A stretch of DNA of 64,000 nt from Serilophus lunatus (taxonomy: Eukaryota > Chordata > Aves > Passeriformes > Eurylaimidae): assembly GCA_013399895.1 (NCBI GenBank), contig VXBA01001682.1, positions 62,460 to 126,459 on the forward strand, written 5' to 3'. Shown here in pieces: positions 1 to 11,700 of the stretch (its first letter is position 1; the number at the start of each line of letters is the position of its first letter). Under the pieces are notes generated by a model that saw only the letters and a program-made list of their open reading frames with translations, ran no database searches and was not told the origin of the DNA. The translations under genes were made by a program, and so were the position numbers.

Positions 1-578
1 TTAATAATGCTATAAGATGAAGAGAAATGTATTAGGAAAAATATTTTCTAAAATGCCTTTGAAACTGTTAAAAAATAATTATTTGAGAAAGAGAATCAAA
101 TAAGATAATATTTATTTGTTCAGGCCCAGAGTTGCACTTGGCTCTAAATAATATGAAAAGTAAATAACTTTTTGTTGTGCAGCTTGGAGTCCAAGGCTGC
201 CCTGGGGTGGAGTTATATGCTACCTGAAGCCTTACGGAAGTCACTGCAGTTCAAAACTAGAAAAGCAAGTTGTACTAATCTTTCCCAAAGTTGATGATCA
301 TAAAGCTCAATCCACAAAATACTTTCTATCTGTGGATACCAATTGCAGAAGCATAGAAGCATATTTTTTTATATCTCTTTTGGGTCACAGTTCCATACTC
401 ATATCCATTTTTAAGATATTAGTATCTGTTCTTAGGACTGAATGAGATTTTGATATAATTAACAAAGTGTATAGGAAAGCCATTTCCCACTAGTTCCCAA
501 AGATTTGCAAAAAATTTTCTGCATCCGTGAATTGAAGGCAGGAAGGCAGACAGACACAATGGGTTTCTGTCCATTTGG
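1..578. other. AT-rich intergenic sequence, no gene
   Basis: Only short chance reading frames occur here. I see no splice-flanked coding stretch, no recognisable repeat and no RNA gene. It ends at the target-site duplication of the first LTR. Confidence 0.6.
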
Positions 579-583
579 AACTT
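579..583. repeat. Target-site duplication AACTT, left copy
   Basis: AACTT lies directly outside the left end (TG) of the minus-strand LTR. The same five bases follow the right end (CA) at 3286-3290. A 5-bp duplication is typical of class III (ERVL-like) integration in birds, and it fixes both ends of the element. Confidence 0.75.
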
Positions 584-649
584 TGGTTTGGACGCTAGGG
601 GACGCTACCAATGATGAGAGACTTAACAGAAAGACAACAACCGAAATCA

Positions 650-655
650 TTTATT
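650..655 (-). terminator. LTR polyadenylation signal AATAAA
   Basis: TTTATT on the plus strand reads AATAAA on the minus strand. It sits about 70 bp before the 3' end of the LTR at 584, the same spacing as in the related LTR at 47775-48955. Confidence 0.65.
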
Positions 656-810
656 ATCTATGGGCTGTAAAGTGTATGAGAACCACTATAAGCATATACC
701 AATTACACAAAACTGACTCAACAATATTTTGCAAAAAAAGAAAAAAACCAAACTGTTCCTCTGAGCTGGCTGCTGGGCTGTGCAGCAAGGGAAGGAGGGA
801 AAGCTGCCCC

Positions 811-1605
811 ATGGATAGTACCCGTCCTACTCTAGGGCCTGCTGGAAAAGAATGATAGTGAAAAAGAACCCTGGGGGACCCAAGGGGAGAGATACCACAC
901 TTGTGTCACCGCCAGGTGGTTCCCTGCTGTCACTGCTTGAGCTCCAGTGAAGCTACAAGGGAGATGAGGGAGAGCGAGCCGCAATGATGCTGCATTGCAA
1001 GGGACCAAGAAGGAGCAGCCACGCCCTTCCTAGCGATGCAAGGAAGCCAAATGAGACAGAACTTCCATTCCATTGGCTTTTATAGGGTGCCTGTTCTGGA
1101 ATTTTCTTGAGGAACCCTTCCTGGGGGTGGCGCTCTCCCATGGGATGGCAGCACTGGGTGCCACCCGCTCTCCGAGATTTCGCCACAAGGCAAGATGGTG
1201 TTCCCAGNATGGATAGTACCCGTCCTACTCTAGGGCCTGCTGGAAAAGAATGATAGTGAAAAAGAACCCTGGGGGACCCAAGGGGAGAGATACCACACTT
1301 GTGTCACCGCCAGGTGGTTCCCTGCTGTCACTGCTTGAGCTCCAGTGAAGCTACAAGGGAGATGAGGGAGAGCGAGCCGCAATGATGCTGCATTGCAAGG
1401 GACCAAGAAGGAGCAGCCACGCCCTTCCTAGCGATGCAAGGAAGCCAAATGAGACAGAACTTCCATTCCATTGGCTTTTATAGGGTGCCTGTTCTGGAAT
1501 TTTCTTGAGGAACCCTTCCTGGGGGTGGCGCTCTCCCATGGGATGGCAGCACTGGGTGCCACCCGCTCTCCGAGATTTCGCCACAAGGCAAGATGGTGTT
1601 CCCAG
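811..1605. repeat. False tandem duplication 1 (397 bp, single-N join at 1208)
   Basis: Bases 811-1207 and 1209-1605 appear identical at an offset of 398, separated by one N. An exact repeat ending precisely at an N is the mark of two overlapping contigs placed end to end without merging. Confidence 0.9.
1075..1085 (-). promoter_or_regulatory. LTR TATA box, CTATAAAAGCC on the minus strand
   Basis: The motif lies in U3 of the minus-strand LTR, about 420 bp before its polyadenylation signal. The falsely duplicated contig repeats it at 1473-1483. Confidence 0.6.
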
Positions 1606-2278
1606 CAAAATGCCTGTAGCTGCACTCGTTGAAAGAAGGAGGCTGCCACTGCTGCCCTGCCAGCACTGCGGGGCACCTGGGGGCCACCAATGGCATCACT
1701 CGTGGGGGCACTTTCCGCCCATTGAGAGAAACTGCTGCAGTGCACCTCTCCACCTGTCTGAGGGTTCCAGCAGCACTGCCTATGGGCGGCTGGAGCAGCC
1801 ACCAGGCCACCCATCAGCACCATGGGGCACCAGCTTCCGGTGAGCTGCCATCACAAGAGCACCCACAGCTGATGCAGAGACTTTCCNGGAATTTTCTTGA
1901 GGAACCCTTCCTGGGGGTGGCGCTCTCCCATGGGATGGCAGCACTGGGTGCCACCCGCTCTCCGAGATTTCGCCACAAGGCAAGATGGTGTTCCCAGCAA
2001 AATGCCTGTAGCTGCACTCGTTGAAAGAAGGAGGCTGCCACTGCCGCCCTGCCAGCACTGCGGGGCACCTGGGGGCCACCAATGGCATCACTCGTGGGGG
2101 CACTTTCCGCCCATTGAGAGAAACTGCTGCAGTGCACCTCTCCACCTGTCTGAGGGTTCCAGCAGCACTGCCTATGGGCGGCTGGAGCAGCCACCAGGCC
2201 ACCCATCAGCACCATGGGGCACCAGCTTCCGGTGAGCTGCCATCACAAGAGCACCCACAGCTGATGCAGAGACTTTCC
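1496..2278. repeat. False tandem duplication 2 (391 bp, single-N join at 1887)
   Basis: Bases 1496-1886 recur at 1888-2278 (offset 392) around one N. One difference is visible: T at 1653 against C at 2045. This could be two haplotypes, two genomic LTR copies, or a read error. Confidence 0.9.
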
Positions 2279-2994
2279 CCGTGCAGCCACTTGCTCGGGC
2301 CCCTCTCAGCAGTGACAGCAGCTGGGACAGGTGTGGCCCCCATCGATGCTGGTGTCCTGTCCAGGCTCAACAGTGGAGGCAGCATGGAACAGGCAGCAGC
2401 AGCGCTAACACGGCCACTGAGCTCTGCCTGCACGCCGCGCCTGCCAGTTCACTGGTGGTGGCAGGGGCACGGGTCAGCTCTGCCGCTTCTGGCCCGCTCT
2501 ACCCCTGCTGTGCCACTGCTCTGCCCCCTGGACCAGCTCCTGCCACCCACAGTCAGCGGAACCAGCCCCCACTGCGAGTGGGCCCTGCAGTTTCCGTGNC
2601 ATCAGCACCATGGGGCACCAGCTTCCGGTGAGCTGCCATCACAAGAGCACCCACAGCTGATGCAGAGACTTTCCCCGTGCAGCCACTTGCTCGGGCCCCT
2701 CTCAGCAGTGACAGCAGCTGGGACAGGTGTGGCCCCCATCGATGCTGGTGTCCTGTCCAGGCTCAACAGTGGAGGCAGCATGGAACAGGCAGCAGCAGCG
2801 CTAACACGGCCACTGAGCTCTGCCTGCACGCCGCGCCTGCCAGTTCACTGGTGGTGGCAGGGGCACGGGTCAGCTCTGCCGCTTCTGGCCCGCTCTACCC
2901 CTGCTGTGCCACTGCTCTGCCCCCTGGACCAGCTCCTGCCACCCACAGTCAGCGGAACCAGCCCCCACTGCGAGTGGGCCCTGCAGTTTCCGTG
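2204..2994. repeat. False tandem duplication 3 (395 bp, single-N join at 2599)
   Basis: Bases 2204-2598 recur at 2600-2994 (offset 396) around one N. It is the third consecutive join of the same kind inside one GC-rich LTR. Confidence 0.9.
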
Positions 2995-3285
2995 CCTGGG
3001 TCCACACCCCGCAAGGCACGGGGACGTGGCAGGCCATGCAGGGCCATCAGTCCCCCATGCTCCGTGGAGCTGCAGATCGAGCTGGGTTGGCCCCGTCAAA
3101 GAAGAATGGGTAGGGGCATCTCTCTCCATTTGCTGCTGCTCCTGGTCCTGATCTGTCACGCCAGGAACAGGGGTTCAGCTGCCCTTGCCTGTTTCATGTC
3201 CCTCTCAGGAAAAACAGAAAAAAGTTTTAAAAGACAAAATCCCCTCTCCCTCCTCCTAGAAAACCTTGAGGTTAAACCCATAACA

Positions 3286-3290
3286 AACTT
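3286..3290. repeat. Target-site duplication AACTT, right copy
   Basis: It matches 579-583 exactly and directly follows the terminal CA of the LTR. Confidence 0.75.
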
Positions 3291-6200
3291 GAGAATTCGA
3301 GATCTCAGTTAGTACATTCTCTCCTGGCACTCCTTAGTAGAAAGGACCAAGCACTGCATGTGCACTGCAAGAATTAATGTTTTTTGTATGCTTGAGTTGC
3401 ACTTACAAACAAAACAGAAGCAAATATGCACTTTGAAATTAAAATAATAATAATAAAAAAGAAATAAAAAGCCTCCTTCAAACACAATAAAGCTTGAAAA
3501 TGTCTTGCCTCTTTTACAATGTTAATGCATATCTTATGCCATTAGAGGGTCTAATGAAAGTCCCAAATGAGAATCTTTTATTAGGAACTCATTATCAAAC
3601 TTTTTTATTAGCCTGGTAAATGTTAGAACCTTAAATTTACAGACCACTAGACATAGAAAAATCATTCCTTCCATTTTGAACCCTATTTAGAGCCCAGGAT
3701 CTGAGATACCAAGAGAAATCCCAGAATTTTTGAAGAAATAGACAATTACATTTGCATTTTAAAAACACCAGCTTTTTGTATTTACCTTGCTTTTAGAGCA
3801 GAGCCAGCTGTGAAAATTCATCTTTGCATTTAGTGTCACCTCATTTGCAGATTCACTCATCTCACTCAGATTGTCCACAGACTATTGTAGAATTCAAATG
3901 ATATCTCCTTTGTAAAAGGCAGGAACATTTCCCAGGTCCCATATTTGCAGTGTCCTTATACTACCTCAGAGTAAGGTTTGAATGCACACCAGTCTTTCCT
4001 GCCTTATGGTTTCTGTGAAAAGACACCACTCATGTAGGCTAAAGATACCCCTGGGACACTCCAGGTTGGCTTACATTCAGCATTAATGGGGGACCATGTT
4101 CTTAAAGTTCACTGTGATGCACTATTGCAATTTAGTCTAGACACAGCCAATGTAACTGCATGCATCTCAAAGGAAATCAATATTGTTTAAAAATATCTCT
4201 GTGTTTTATGACCCCAATTGTTTTAGTTTCTGAATGATGTGTGGTATTTCTTATGTCTTTTAAAACAATACTGTCCTTGTACAAATAATTCAAGTAATAA
4301 GAAAAGAATAAGTGTACAGCTCTTGTCAATATGGAAACAAATATGAACAAATAGAAAACCCTATTACTTTTCCTTACAGTCTCGGTCAGCAAGAGATTGC
4401 AGAAAAATCACAAGTCACAATCACAGTGTAAACTCATATTTTCCAGACCATGGAGAGTAGATATAAAGTGATTAAGTTGGAGGCTCAAGAACAAATTTTT
4501 ATATCTTTAATCTAAGAGGTACTTCCAAAGAAATTTCCTGCTATCTGATACTAGTCAATGTCAGTACAGGCACACAGCATGGAAATGTGGACTGCCCCTG
4601 CCATTTAACTTAATGCTAACAAAAAAAAGACGAGGCTCTAAGTGTCAGTGATGTTTTCCTGTTTATCAAAACAGTAAGTGAAAGGACAGCTTACTGTTAT
4701 CCATGTCTTTTTCTTTAAAATTAGCATCCCTACGTCGAGTAACTGCTTGCAAAGGGATATTTAAAAAAAACATGTAATGGAGTGGCATACAAAATCTGCA
4801 CCTTCAAAAAATATTAAAATATATACTATGTTTTTAGACACTGTGCAAGATCGACTCGGCTAGAAAACTGAGAATATTCCCTGCCACAAATTTGTCCTGT
4901 ACCAGGTAGTATTTTCTAAAGAATTCTCAGGAATGGTTTAAGAGTTGCAGGAAAAACTAAGAGAATAACTTTAATAGGTAACATTCTTGCAACCATGTTA
5001 CCAAGACTGAGATAGCTATGCCAAAAAAAAGACAATGCCCAACAATATTCTCCATGTTTAGATTCTGAGAGTAGATGTGACAAGTAATCCAAACGGAAGA
5101 TTTGTGATGTTCATATCTTTAAAGAGATACAGCATATTCAGAGCAAAAATCCATTTTGATAGATTGCATCCTTTTTAGCACAATTACAATGAAGATGTAA
5201 TTAAATTATCCTGGGAATCAAGATAAGTGAACTCTTATACCATCTCACCTAACTAAATTATGGCACTTTATACCTACAGGGTTTACCAAGACTTCTTGAC
5301 AATTATATGAGACAAGATACTACATGCTTCTATTGATCTGACTTACATTTGACAGTCAGTGATTCACACAGCAAGATTTCAAGAATTTATAGGTTGGCAT
5401 GAAGAATAAATTCATAGAGATGTGACCATTAACATTTGGCAAGTGTTTTAAGGCCACTAGCATCCTAGTGACCTCAGTCACTGAAATCTTTACTTCCTCT
5501 CACTGGTAGAAATTAGTGACCAGAAAATCAGTGATCTAGAACCCTTCTTGTCAGCAGCCCAGACCCACAGTAATTGTCCCTGAAGTTCTCTAAACCTCTC
5601 TGTCCCTGAGCATCTGTGTCTCATTCTCTCCAGCTGAGAGAAGAGTCCAATAAAGTATTCCTGTCATGCTTTGCCTGCCACACATTTTGTAGATCTCTAT
5701 CAGCCCTCTCAAAAAAACCCTTAAAAGACATCTGATCTCATTCAGACTTCCTCTTTCTCCATTCAACCATAGAAAAAATCACATCTTTCCGCATAGGTTC
5801 TTGCTTAGAACACCCATCAGAAATTACTTGGACTTGCTATACTTTAAGGACTGGTAGTCTTATGAGAGTTTGTAATATATATGGAAAAAGAAGGAAACCA
5901 AGAACACTTTCTGAATGCTTTGTAACATGTGACAGCAAGTGCCAGAACACACAATGAAATGAAAACTTTTTTTGCTATTCATACACCCTTATTTTTAGCA
6001 TTTAGCAATTGTTGAATTCTCTATTTTAAAGACCTAGAAAGGTTTTTAGAAGGAGATAATATTGATTTGTTATGGCAATATGCACTAAAAAATATAATTC
6101 CAATTTCACATTTCATTTTAAGAAAGCTTCTTGTATATTTATGAAGGAAATAAATTATCTGTTTTGTTTTATTTTTCCATTCACATCTGTCTCTGGTTGT

Positions 6201-6697
6201 GTATATTATAAGTAACCCTCAGCCTGAAACTAGAGCACAGAAAGTTTAGTCAGGATATACTGATGTAGTAATATACCATTATAGTGGTGTGCTCCTTTTG
6301 ATCAATACATGGTTCAGAATATACTACACGGTTGGTATATGTTGGTGTATGTTCCTTTAGTTTAGAATGTAAAAGAAAGATTACAGCTCTTGACAATATG
6401 GCTGTTTTGAAAATAATTTGATGGGATTCATCCAACCAAATCTTTGGGCAGCTACATTGTAACTCAACATCTCGTCTTCCCCTTGGAGCCCTTTCCTCAA
6501 CATTAAGAAGAAATCTGTATTTGTAGATTGATTGTGTCCAAAAAAAAATGTGCCTATTTACATCTATTGATTGTAAGGCAGTTTAGGGTGAATAGTTAAC
6601 TGAAACACTTTTGATGTAAGCATCTGAACTGATTAAATAACTCTTATCCAGTACCCAGTTTTGGGTACCTTAATTTAAGGACTTCAAACCATTAGAC
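3291..6697. other. AT-rich sequence, no gene recognised
   Basis: Apart from the possible ancient LINE piece near 5676, there are only short chance reading frames and short homopolymer runs. I see no exon-like coding stretch. Confidence 0.55.
5676..5760 (-). repeat. Possible ancient CR1/L3-like LINE fragment
   Basis: A short stretch around TGTAGATCTCTATCAG followed by CCCTCTC resembles the reverse complement of amniote CR1/L3 tails, where a similar phrase precedes a pyrimidine-rich segment. The match is short and diverged, so the call is tentative. Confidence 0.3.
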
Positions 6698-7138
6698 TGT
6701 GTCCAGAGGAAGACAGCCAAGATGGTGAAAGGGCAGGACTTATGAGGAGTGACTGAGGTTAGTTGGTTTGTTCAGCCCAGAGAAGATAGGGCTGAGAGGT
6801 GACCTCATCACTGCCTACTATTTCCTCAAGAGGGACAGCAGAGGGAGAGCTGTTATCTTCTCATCAGTGATAGGTGAGGATCAGTTATAAGACATGAGTA
6901 AATGGAATGAAGTTGGGTCAGAGAAAGTTCAGATAAGACACAGGAAAAGGTTCTTCACTGAAAAGATAGTTGATCACTGAAGTAGACATGAGTCAGGTCA
7001 GTTGTAATGTCACCAAGCCTGTCTTGGTTCAAGGACCATCTGGACAGTGATATTAGTCATATGATTTAGCTTTAGTCAGTGCTGTGAAGAGCAGGGAGTT
7101 GGACTTGAACATCATTATGGGTCCTTTCCAACTTGAGA
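6698..7138 (+). mobile_element. CR1 LINE, 5'-truncated 3' end
   Basis: The segment follows the usual avian CR1 tail in order: GTGTCCAGAGGAAGACAGCC, then the GGGCTGAGAGGTGACCTCAT region, then GGTTCTTCACTGA, and finally GGACTTGAACATCAT with GGTCCTTTCCAACTTGAG. This is the end of the reverse-transcriptase frame plus the 3' UTR. CR1 copies are normally cut at the 5' end by incomplete reverse transcription, and this one fits. No frame is open. The terminal octamer repeats typical of CR1 are not seen, because a single N (7139) sits exactly at the expected end, so the right boundary may be an assembly join. Confidence 0.85.
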
Positions 7139-7189
7139 NTGAGCAACTTTAAATAAAGTACTGATAAGGATGAAAAACATGACCAGAAG

Positions 7190-7790
7190 CATGAACTGAC
7201 TTACTTATAAAATGGCACTGAGGAGAAGGTATTTCTCAGCATGAAAAGAAACAATCCCTGAAGATATGAGAAAGGTCCATAAAGTTGTGAATAGTTTGAA
7301 GAAAGTAAATAAAAAGTTGATAGTCACTTTCTATCATAATATTAAAAAAAAAATGAAAAATNTTGAATATGTATTGATTTTAAAAAGAAGAAAAAGTATT
7401 CTTATGAAACAGATGAGGAAAAATAATGAAATAAAAATAGATAATGTAGAAAGTAATGAAAAAGATATACATATATATATATCTTTAAACATGAAAAAGA
7501 AAAAATGAAGGGAAAATATTCAGAAAGGATACAAACTAGGCTGAAAAGTAATATAAAACTCAGCAGAAAAGGGACATAATATAAAAAGAAAAAATTAAAA
7601 TGGAAGTGTGGCTGAAAATGGAAAAAAAAGGATAGAAAACAATAAAGACAGATGCTTTCAAAAGGCTCCTAAAGACAATAAAATGTGAGATGAAAAGAAA
7701 AGGATAATTCTTCCATGGATGGTTATATGTGATTAAAGATAAAAAAGAAGACACTAAAATCAAGAATTAAAAAAAAAAAAAAAAAGAAGT
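7190..7790 (+). repeat. A-rich, strand-asymmetric block ending in poly(A)
   Basis: For about 600 bp the plus strand is dominated by A with G as the next most common base (AAAGA and GAAAA runs), and C is scarce. It ends with an uninterrupted A run at 7769-7785. A single N at 7362 lies inside. No coding or repeat family is recognised. It may be a decayed A-rich satellite or simply purine-skewed sequence. Confidence 0.4.
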
Positions 7791-8640
7791 ACAGAGGCAA
7801 ATGCTTGCATTCTTCACTGAAAAGAGCTTATCCTCAGGGTTTGGAAAGGACCTATGCAGTGACCTATGATATTCACTGTATTTTTTATAAGAGAGTGAAT
7901 AATGAACTGCCAAATATTACAGATGACAAACATTTTTCAAAGGAAGTAAAAAATGGAAGTGACTGTAAAATGTTGCAGAAGGAACTCGTTGTATTCAGTG
8001 ACAAAAAATATCTGAAATAATTCAGTGTTCATAAATGCAGAATAGGGCACACATGTCACTATCAATCTAATTGAAGACACTGAATTATAGTCTTTGCATT
8101 AGGGGTTACTCTTCTCAAAACTCATCTTAAAATATTTCTAAATAGGCAAATATGCCAAAAATTAAGAGTAAAGTACTATAAAATGGAAATATAAAAAAGT
8201 TGTCATATAAATGCATGGTATACCGCATGATGAATAACATGTGTCAATCAGCCACCTCAGAAAAAAACCCAAAACAACAAACATAACAAANTGTCAATCA
8301 ATTGGTGTTGTGTTGATGGTACAAGAATGTAGCAGAAAGTAACCACCCCTTGTATTCCAGTTGGTCCTCAGAGAACAGAGGGGCTGTGTGCAGACAGGCT
8401 TTATTTCTGTTTTTAGAAAATTTAACACTGTAACCAGCACAGCCACAAATAGTGCAGCAATCAAATCCAGTACTATGGGTCTGATTCCATTCAATGATTT
8501 ACACAACCCAGATTTATGAATAGTGCAGTTTATTGAAAGAATAGGAAAGCAGGTTCAGGATTGCCTGTGATAAATGAAATAACTACAGAGAGTTAATATA
8601 TGTTGCAACAGAAAATAGAGTAATATAGATCTAATAGTTC
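7791..8640. other. AT-rich sequence, no gene
   Basis: Nothing recognisable. A single N at 8291 marks another contig join. The nine bases TGTCAATCA occur just after it and also near 8247, which may be coincidence. Confidence 0.5.
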
Positions 8641-8643
8641 TAC

Positions 8644-8664
8644 ATATATATATATATATATATA
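8644..8664. repeat. (TA)n microsatellite
   Basis: About ten perfect AT dinucleotides, followed by further broken TATA and ATATGTG sequence up to about 8708. Confidence 0.9.
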
Positions 8665-8708
8665 GTGAATCATTATATATAAATATATGTGTGCACATAT
8701 ATATGTGT

Positions 8709-11700
8709 AGGCTAAATATTTTGGTCCTCCTCCACGTACTGAGGCAGAAGTAAAGGCACTCTGACCTTCATCAGGAGGTCATCCTTACCTCTTTAACAAA
8801 CCAGATTTGTAACAGGGCTTGTTTTTCATGATGAAAGGAGAGTGCCTATTGACTGGTACAGAGGTATGGTGTTCTTCTCTTCCTCACTGAAATAACACTG
8901 GGCCATGAGACCTTTGCTTCTCTTCAGACGTCAGTCAGTTGTTAAGCCTTGCTTGAGCCAGGTGCAAGATAAGCAAGAGGGACAGCTCATGTTTTTCTCA
9001 ACCAGCCTCATCAATTCTACACTGTCTTAAAGCAACACTGCACAATTCTGACCATTTACCACAACTGGCTAACAGTTTAAATTATTAGAGAGAATTGAAA
9101 TACTTAACCACAACATTAATTTCATTGCCATAAGATATTAAGGACAAAAAGAATAGGTTCAAGAAAAGATTGGGCAACTAAATGCTTGTTGGCTACTATT
9201 CTACTGGGTGTAACCTCTGCCTCAGAAGGTTCCTAAATGTTAGGCAAGTAGCTGAAATTATATATTCTTTTGTTATATTATTTACATATTTTCCCTGAGC
9301 ATCTATTGAAAAAATTTGACATACCCATGGTTTGATCAGAAACGCAATTTTTAATGCCTTATGAAATGAGAAAATGTAATGCAGGGGGAGGAAAAAAAAA
9401 AAAAAGGTTAGAAGGAAGCAGAGGAAAATGAGAAAAAAATAAAATAGGGAAGTCTTATTAAAATTCATATAACTTCTTTTTAATATTTTTAAATAACAGG
9501 CATATTAGCCTAAGGTAAATGAAGACATAATGAATATTTCATTCATTCTTCAGAAATATTAAAAAGATATAGACAATGAAAGTAATGTAATGGTACCAAA
9601 TCAATGTTTTGACTGAGTGTTAAGACTTTTAAGTAGTCTTTTTGTATAAAATAAATACTGCAGCAATAATGGAGAGACGTCTTATATTAACCATCTTAAA
9701 CATTCATGAATATAAGGTTGAACCACTATTACAAACACTTTGACACTTAAACATGTATAAATTAAGTTTTTAAGCATGTAAAATTATTTCAGATTCACAA
9801 AAAAAAAAAACGCTAAAGGAAACGTATCTGTTAAAACAGGCATTTGCAACTGCTTGACCTTCACATCTTGGTTTATAAAAAGATGAGCTGAACATCTTAT
9901 TGATTATTCAAAAGCTTATAAAAAGCATAAGAAAATATCAAATTATTAAAAATAATCCTCCATTAGATATTTTGCTGTCTTCATTTACATGAGCAACTTA
10001 TTTCATCTCCTTAATTTAGTAACAATATGTCTGATGGATTTCTGTAGCGGAAGGTCGGACAATTAGGCAACACCAATCTCAGTGGTAAACATCTTTTGGA
10101 AAATAGGATTTCATTGGTACAGTCAACAAACAAGGTGCCATCAATAAAAACAAAATACACTCTAATTAAAGACACAGGCATTTATGATTATGTTTCCAAA
10201 ACCTGAGGGTTATGCTCCTCTGGATGAGGCATAAAAGCTACCAGATGGCCAAGGGTGGCATAGGAAGGAGTGAGTTTATTACTTCTGTTCATAACACCAA
10301 AATTTGTTAATTATGCTAAGCAAAATAGACGTGTAAGTTTTTCCAATTTGCTTTGTAGCAAAGGGAGGCATATAACAGTTTGTAAAATCCTGATCTAAGG
10401 ATCTTCAATCAGAGTAGATTTTTTAACCAGAATATGGAACAATCTCACTCATATCCAAAGAATAATATTCAGGTATTACATTAGCAACAATGCTTAATAT
10501 GCATTTTTTCCCCCCCTTCCATTCCTGGACACTTACAAGCTTATCAAGAAACAGAGTATTTACACTCTAGGCATTATGCCATGTACGTTTTTCCATGAGG
10601 CTTTCATGCCTTTGAATTAATGACAGTAAATTAAAATTCCTTGCCGCGATAAAGAACGAAGTAAAACAGGGCAGCACGTGAAAGCAAAAATGAAACAAAG
10701 ATATGTAATGTTAAAACAATTCTACTCACTTTTCTTTCCCTAAAAGTGAGAGAAAACTGAGGTCTCTCTCTGGGACATTCCTATAGAAACAATAGTCAAG
10801 TTATCTGCAATATTTATATATCATGGTTGTACAGGTGGGAATCTTGGACTTGATTCACATGCTCACACTTAGCCATTTACACCCATCTGAGATGCTTCCA
10901 GATATCCTTCCTCGTCTTAATTTGTCTCCTTGTCACATTCTACAGATGGCTTTAGATTTTTGTACACGGGCAGCTGAACAGAAATTCCTGCCAAAGATTC
11001 ACTGTTGTCACAGTAATTTTTTTCTCCTACATCATTCTATAGAGTTCAGAGACTAGATCTACCAACTAGATCACTCTTGAGTATGAGGGGAGTTTAGATA
11101 GGTCTCACATTTGTGTACCTATATATTTACATCTTAAATGAGGTATATGATGGAATCCCACAATATGTACGTGGGTTTTTTTGCCTTCTACCACAAGAAA
11201 CTACTGCAGTGAAAGACAGAAACTAATTTCTTTGTGCAAGAAACTACTATTGCATGTTTAGACAACTGCCATTTTGATCAGTTCTGCCTAACACAGAAGT
11301 TAGAACATCAGTGTTTCTTCGTCAGCGATATGGAAAATCCAAGATAGTGGCAAGAGAGGAATTCTTTTTTAAAAAAAGTGTAGGAGAGCAGTCATGTGCT
11401 CCAGCACTTAGATACTTCTACTCAGTACATTTATACTAATCCAAGTTTTATACCTGATTTGATGTACTGAAGATACTGTTTATGTCGGTTGACTTTTGAA
11501 ATTAAAAGAATTTGAATTATTTTTCGGTATATAGCTTTTTCCACATTTGCTGTTACATTATCTTCCTTCAGTTCATGATATTTCTCAAATAAAAGTATTT
11601 TTTTAAAAAAATCCATAAAAACAACAGGGTGAAACACATGTGAGGTATAAAAATCCAAAATTTATCAAAGTAAATAAAAGGAATTAAGTTGTTCTTTCTT

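Larger units (their letters stand above)
584..3285 (-). mobile_element. Solo LTR, long GC-rich ERVL-like family, inflated by assembly duplication
   Basis: On the minus strand the element begins TGTTATGGG at 3285 and ends CCAAACCA at 584, flanked on both sides by AACTT. It contains a TATA box (minus strand, 1075-1085) and a polyadenylation signal (650-655) in the order expected for U3-R-U5. Its U5 end (GTTAAGTCTCTCATCATTGG, then a CCCCTAGCGTCC motif) closely matches the end of the LTR at 47775-48955. There is no retroviral coding sequence, so it is a solo LTR left by recombination. The apparent 2702 bp includes three false repeats at single-N joins. Removing them gives about 1516 bp, close to the 1558 bp of the relative at 31948-33505. 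Assignment to ERVL rests on the 5-bp duplication and is inferred. Confidence 0.8.

Noticed and set aside
1428..3312. Open frames of 110-376 codons in the first LTR
   Set aside because: They are extended by the false duplications and cross Ns. Similar frames occur on both strands and none resembles a known protein.
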